A stretch of 64,000 bases of DNA from Pseudocercospora fijiensis CIRAD86. Lineage: Eukaryota > Ascomycota > Dothideomycetes > Mycosphaerellales > Mycosphaerellaceae. Numbering within the stretch: position 1 is the first letter of the stretch; every line of letters starts with the position of its first letter. Position numbers and translations under genes: made by a program. Positions 63,130-64,000 of the stretch are shown piece after piece. The notes beneath the pieces are model-generated. The model had not been told where the DNA came from, did no database searches, and saw only the letters and a program-made list of their open reading frames with translations. The stretch is taken from NCBI RefSeq assembly GCF_000340215.1, contig NW_006921538.1, positions 4,228,320-4,292,319 on the forward strand, read 5' to 3'.

Positions 63130-64000
63130 GAATGTCGGCTGTGCGAGGAAGGGTGGTTTTTTTAGGTGGGGATTCTTGAGGGGTAGGTGGGATGGGTTTA
63201 TGAAATGAAATACTGGCTCAGTCTGGCTGACTGATTGATTGATTCATGATGGAGAATAGTGTTTTGGAATGAAATCATCTTCTGCTCGATGCTCTTTGAA
63301 GTTGGGATATCCAGGGTTCCGTCAGCCACTCCTCCCCGAGACATGTGGCATGCTTCTTCCAATCCTTTTTTCACGTGGATTTCCTACTACATCATCTCTC
63401 TTTCTCGTAAAATGGCATGGCCGGTAAACAAGCATCCCCGGATCGGAAAGAAAGCGAAATGCGTCCTCCGTAATGGCAAATGCAAGATCTTCGCATTAAT
63501 GATCAACCGGAAGTTAAAAAAATATGTTACTGGGTTGGGTTGGGTTGGGGTAGGGTTGAAACGCAGGAACGAAAGAAATTAGGTCTATGTATACTGACCA
63601 AGAATGCGAGGGTGGTAAACCGCCACGGCGGCTAGGTTTGCAGCGGCGGCTTGTCCACTTCCATGGTTGTTTACAGGCTATATATGGACCGCCAAGAGGT
63701 CTAATTTCGAGCCAATTTGAAGCCTTGTAATCGCATGGTATAGGCCTGCAAATGAGGAGTCACTTTGAAGCCAAACTAGACCTTATCTAGCGGCCATTTC
63801 TACCTCTTGTTTATCGACCTGTTCTACCTCTTCCTCGCGGTCACGTGTCGCCCTTGTTTTGACCTTACTGTCGCCAGTATAGGTGATTATTCTAGGCATT
63901 TGGCGCCTAAAGATGTAAACGCGTTGCTTAGTAAGCTAGAGTGTGAACAGTCGGTACGTAGTCGGTCGTTCTCGTAATCTCGTAGATAATCGCTAAGGTG
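63130..64000. other. No convincing gene; right end becomes TA/CTA-rich
   Basis: Contains a GGGTT repeat patch (63531-63560) and, from about 63780, RIP-like composition continuing off the window. One short frame (63259-63582) is featureless. Confidence 0.4.

Noticed and set aside
63531..63560. Telomere-like GGGTT repeat
   Set aside because: Five-base, short and imperfect; fungal telomeres are usually TTAGGG and this is internal.
1..64000. CRISPR arrays, bacterial operons, ribosome binding sites
   Set aside because: Spliceosomal introns and fungal protein families show a nuclear eukaryotic segment; the tandem repeats lack spacer structure.

Overview
The window looks like a chromosome segment of a filamentous ascomycete. 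Genes are split by short GT-AG introns (48-69 nt). It carries a HET-domain gene, a Zn(II)2Cys6 regulator, BTB, F-box-like and 'LPxEIRN-IY' proteins, and tracts that look eroded by repeat-induced point mutation (RIP). The expanded F-box-like family suggests Dothideomycetes; that placement is inference.

Layout. 1.3-3.6 kb: eight consecutive intron-like units, each enclosing one C/D-box snoRNA-like sequence at nearly fixed distances from the splice sites; I read this as a non-coding snoRNA host gene. 4-16 kb: small or uncertain genes, degenerate tandem duplications and a clear five-exon zinc alcohol dehydrogenase (14.7-16.1 kb, minus). 17-20.5 kb: two adjacent plus-strand pseudogenes, a conserved fungal protein with a frameshift and two stops, then a HET-domain gene whose conserved Trp codons have become TAG. 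21.4-21.7 kb: a small secreted cysteine-rich protein gene. 23-25.3 kb: a putative mitochondrial membrane protein and an alpha/beta hydrolase with a 48-nt in-frame intron. 26.7-30.1 kb: a decayed 60-residue-repeat gene and a membrane protein with 14-residue repeats. 31.4-40.7 kb: two pairs of F-box-like paralogues, an LPxEIRN protein, a possible solo LTR and a stand-alone RNase H protein. 40.9-42.8 kb: RIP-like DNA with one unmutated island holding a TATA box and a 44-codon ORF. 43.6-44.4 kb: TFIIE beta. 48.6-51.1 kb: a frameshifted coiled-coil gene and a Zn2Cys6 factor. 52.4-58.1 kb: a Helitron Rep/helicase reading frame of about 1,893 codons broken by five stops, followed by hairpin-forming 155-bp tandem repeats and an intron-bearing tRNA-like unit. 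60.2-61.9 kb: a two-BTB protein. 62.7-63.1 kb: a short Ser/Arg-rich protein.

The housekeeping genes are intact. The accessory stretches (17-22.5, 26.7-28, 33.4-34.1, 40.9-42.8 and 51.1-59.5 kb) hold repeats, transposon remains and pseudogenes. Most of their nonsense codons fit C-to-T change, as expected of RIP. Exon boundaries were placed by eye from splice motifs and family consensus; no search or alignment program was run.
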